Assembly (NCBI RefSeq): GCF_008632955.1
Contig: NZ_CP043959.1
Span: forward strand, 2,170,001 to 2,234,000
Source of the DNA: Streptomyces tendae
GTDB taxonomy: Bacteria; Actinomycetota; Actinomycetes; Streptomycetales; Streptomycetaceae
Length of the DNA stretch: 64,000 nt
Reading direction: 5' to 3'
Every line of letters starts with the position of its first letter. The stretch's first letter is position 1. The notes beneath the pieces are model-generated. The model did no database searches. It was not told the origin of the DNA and saw only the letters and a list, made by a program, of their open reading frames with translations. Positions 63,895 to 64,000 of the stretch are shown piece by piece. The position numbers and the translations under genes are program-made.

Positions 63895-63914
63895 CGGGCA
63901 ACACGTGTTGCCCG
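63895..63914. promoter_or_regulatory. Perfect 20-bp palindrome upstream of sIHF
   Basis: cgggcaacacgtgttgcccg is a perfect 20-bp palindrome centred on CACGTG. It overlaps or abuts a -35-like gtgact (63914-63919) that is 18 bases before TAGGTT (63938-63943), so it is placed as an operator. The cognate regulator is unknown. Confidence 0.7.
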
Positions 63915-63937
63915 TGACTCCCCAGGTGTGGGGCGAC

Positions 63938-63943
63938 TAGGTT
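63938..63943 (+). promoter_or_regulatory. Candidate -10 of the sIHF gene
   Basis: TAGGTT fits TANNNT, preceded at 18 bases by gtgact. A transcript would start near 63950, about 40 bases before the GTG. TAGTCT at 63874-63879 is another possible -10 on the far side of the palindrome. Confidence 0.45.
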
Positions 63944-63990
63944 CCTCACCGGTCCGTATCCGACAGTTCGACATCCGAGGTGACGTAGGC

Positions 63991-64000
63991 GTGGCTCTTC
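63991..64000 (+). CDS. mihF: Start of integration host factor sIHF (partial, runs off the window)
   Basis: Only ten bases are present. They read GTG GCT CTT C, consistent with the MALP opening of the actinobacterial integration host factor sIHF, whose gene follows pyrF in Streptomyces in my recollection. A GAGGTGA ribosome binding site (63977-63983) lies at correct spacing. sIHF is a small nucleoid-associated protein that affects DNA topology, development and antibiotic production. Confidence 0.6.

Overview
The window is chromosomal core DNA from a Streptomyces. The base composition is very GC-rich, start codons are often GTG or TTG, and many genes are coupled through ATGA or GTGA overlaps. 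SsgB (3714-4127) and BldD (52972-53475) are essentially the proteins known from Streptomyces development, and the window ends on the first codons of what looks like the actinobacterial integration host factor sIHF. The gene order (thrS to pimA, pdxST-yebC-ruvCAB-yajC-secDF-apt-relA, hisS-rarA-rpsD-alaS-ruvX-mltG-aro-efp-nusB-bldD-pyr) matches my recollection of the conserved Streptomyces core. No CRISPR array, insertion sequence, prophage or biosynthetic cluster is visible.

Layout. 1-8.9 kb is a mixed stretch of small genes: a tandem GNAT acetyltransferase, a DsbA-fold protein, small membrane proteins, a CGNR regulator, ssgB, two identical tRNA-Val(CAC) genes that flank a decayed solute-binding-protein gene and an SRPBCC gene, a DnaQ-like exonuclease, and a DUF4365 gene coupled to an uncharacterised 408-residue gene. 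9-18.8 kb carries thrS, an Ap4A-phosphorylase-like HIT protein, a large membrane protein, a divergent EF-G paralogue, and the pgsA-patA-pimA operon for phosphatidylinositol and its mannosides. After a repeat-filled intergenic region, 19.2-31.7 kb carries PLP synthase (pdxST), yebC, the Holliday junction system (ruvCAB), the Sec accessory complex (yajC-secD-secF), apt and the bifunctional (p)ppGpp enzyme relA. 31.7-43.5 kb carries a DUF349 protein, a membrane cyclophilin, an MBL hydrolase, hisS, a VKOR protein, rarA, rpsD, two small membrane proteins, alaS and ruvX. 43.6-52.8 kb carries mltG, the shikimate genes aroE, aroC, aroK and aroB, a P-loop ATPase, a degenerate M24 peptidase, efp and nusB. 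53-63.7 kb carries bldD (reverse strand) and the complete UMP operon pyrR-pyrB-pyrC-(PH-like)-carA-carB-pyrD-pyrF.

Non-coding signals include strong hairpin terminators at convergent gene ends, several leaderless-type starts (TANNNT 6-8 bases before the start codon), a near-consensus BldD operator inside the bldD promoter, a PyrR-type hairpin that sequesters the pyrR ribosome binding site, a long rpsD leader, a three-copy array of the common Streptomyces intergenic repeat, and a perfect 20-bp palindrome before the sIHF gene.

Anomalies that deserve checking: carB carries a 29-nt duplication-like insertion that replaces its last 48 codons; the P-loop ATPase gene is frameshifted at a run of nine C; the M24 gene shows a compensated frameshift segment and altered metal ligands; a sugar-binding-protein gene has decayed between the two tRNA genes. 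I did not find a clearly new system. The DUF4365 plus unknown-partner pair is the best candidate for undescribed function.
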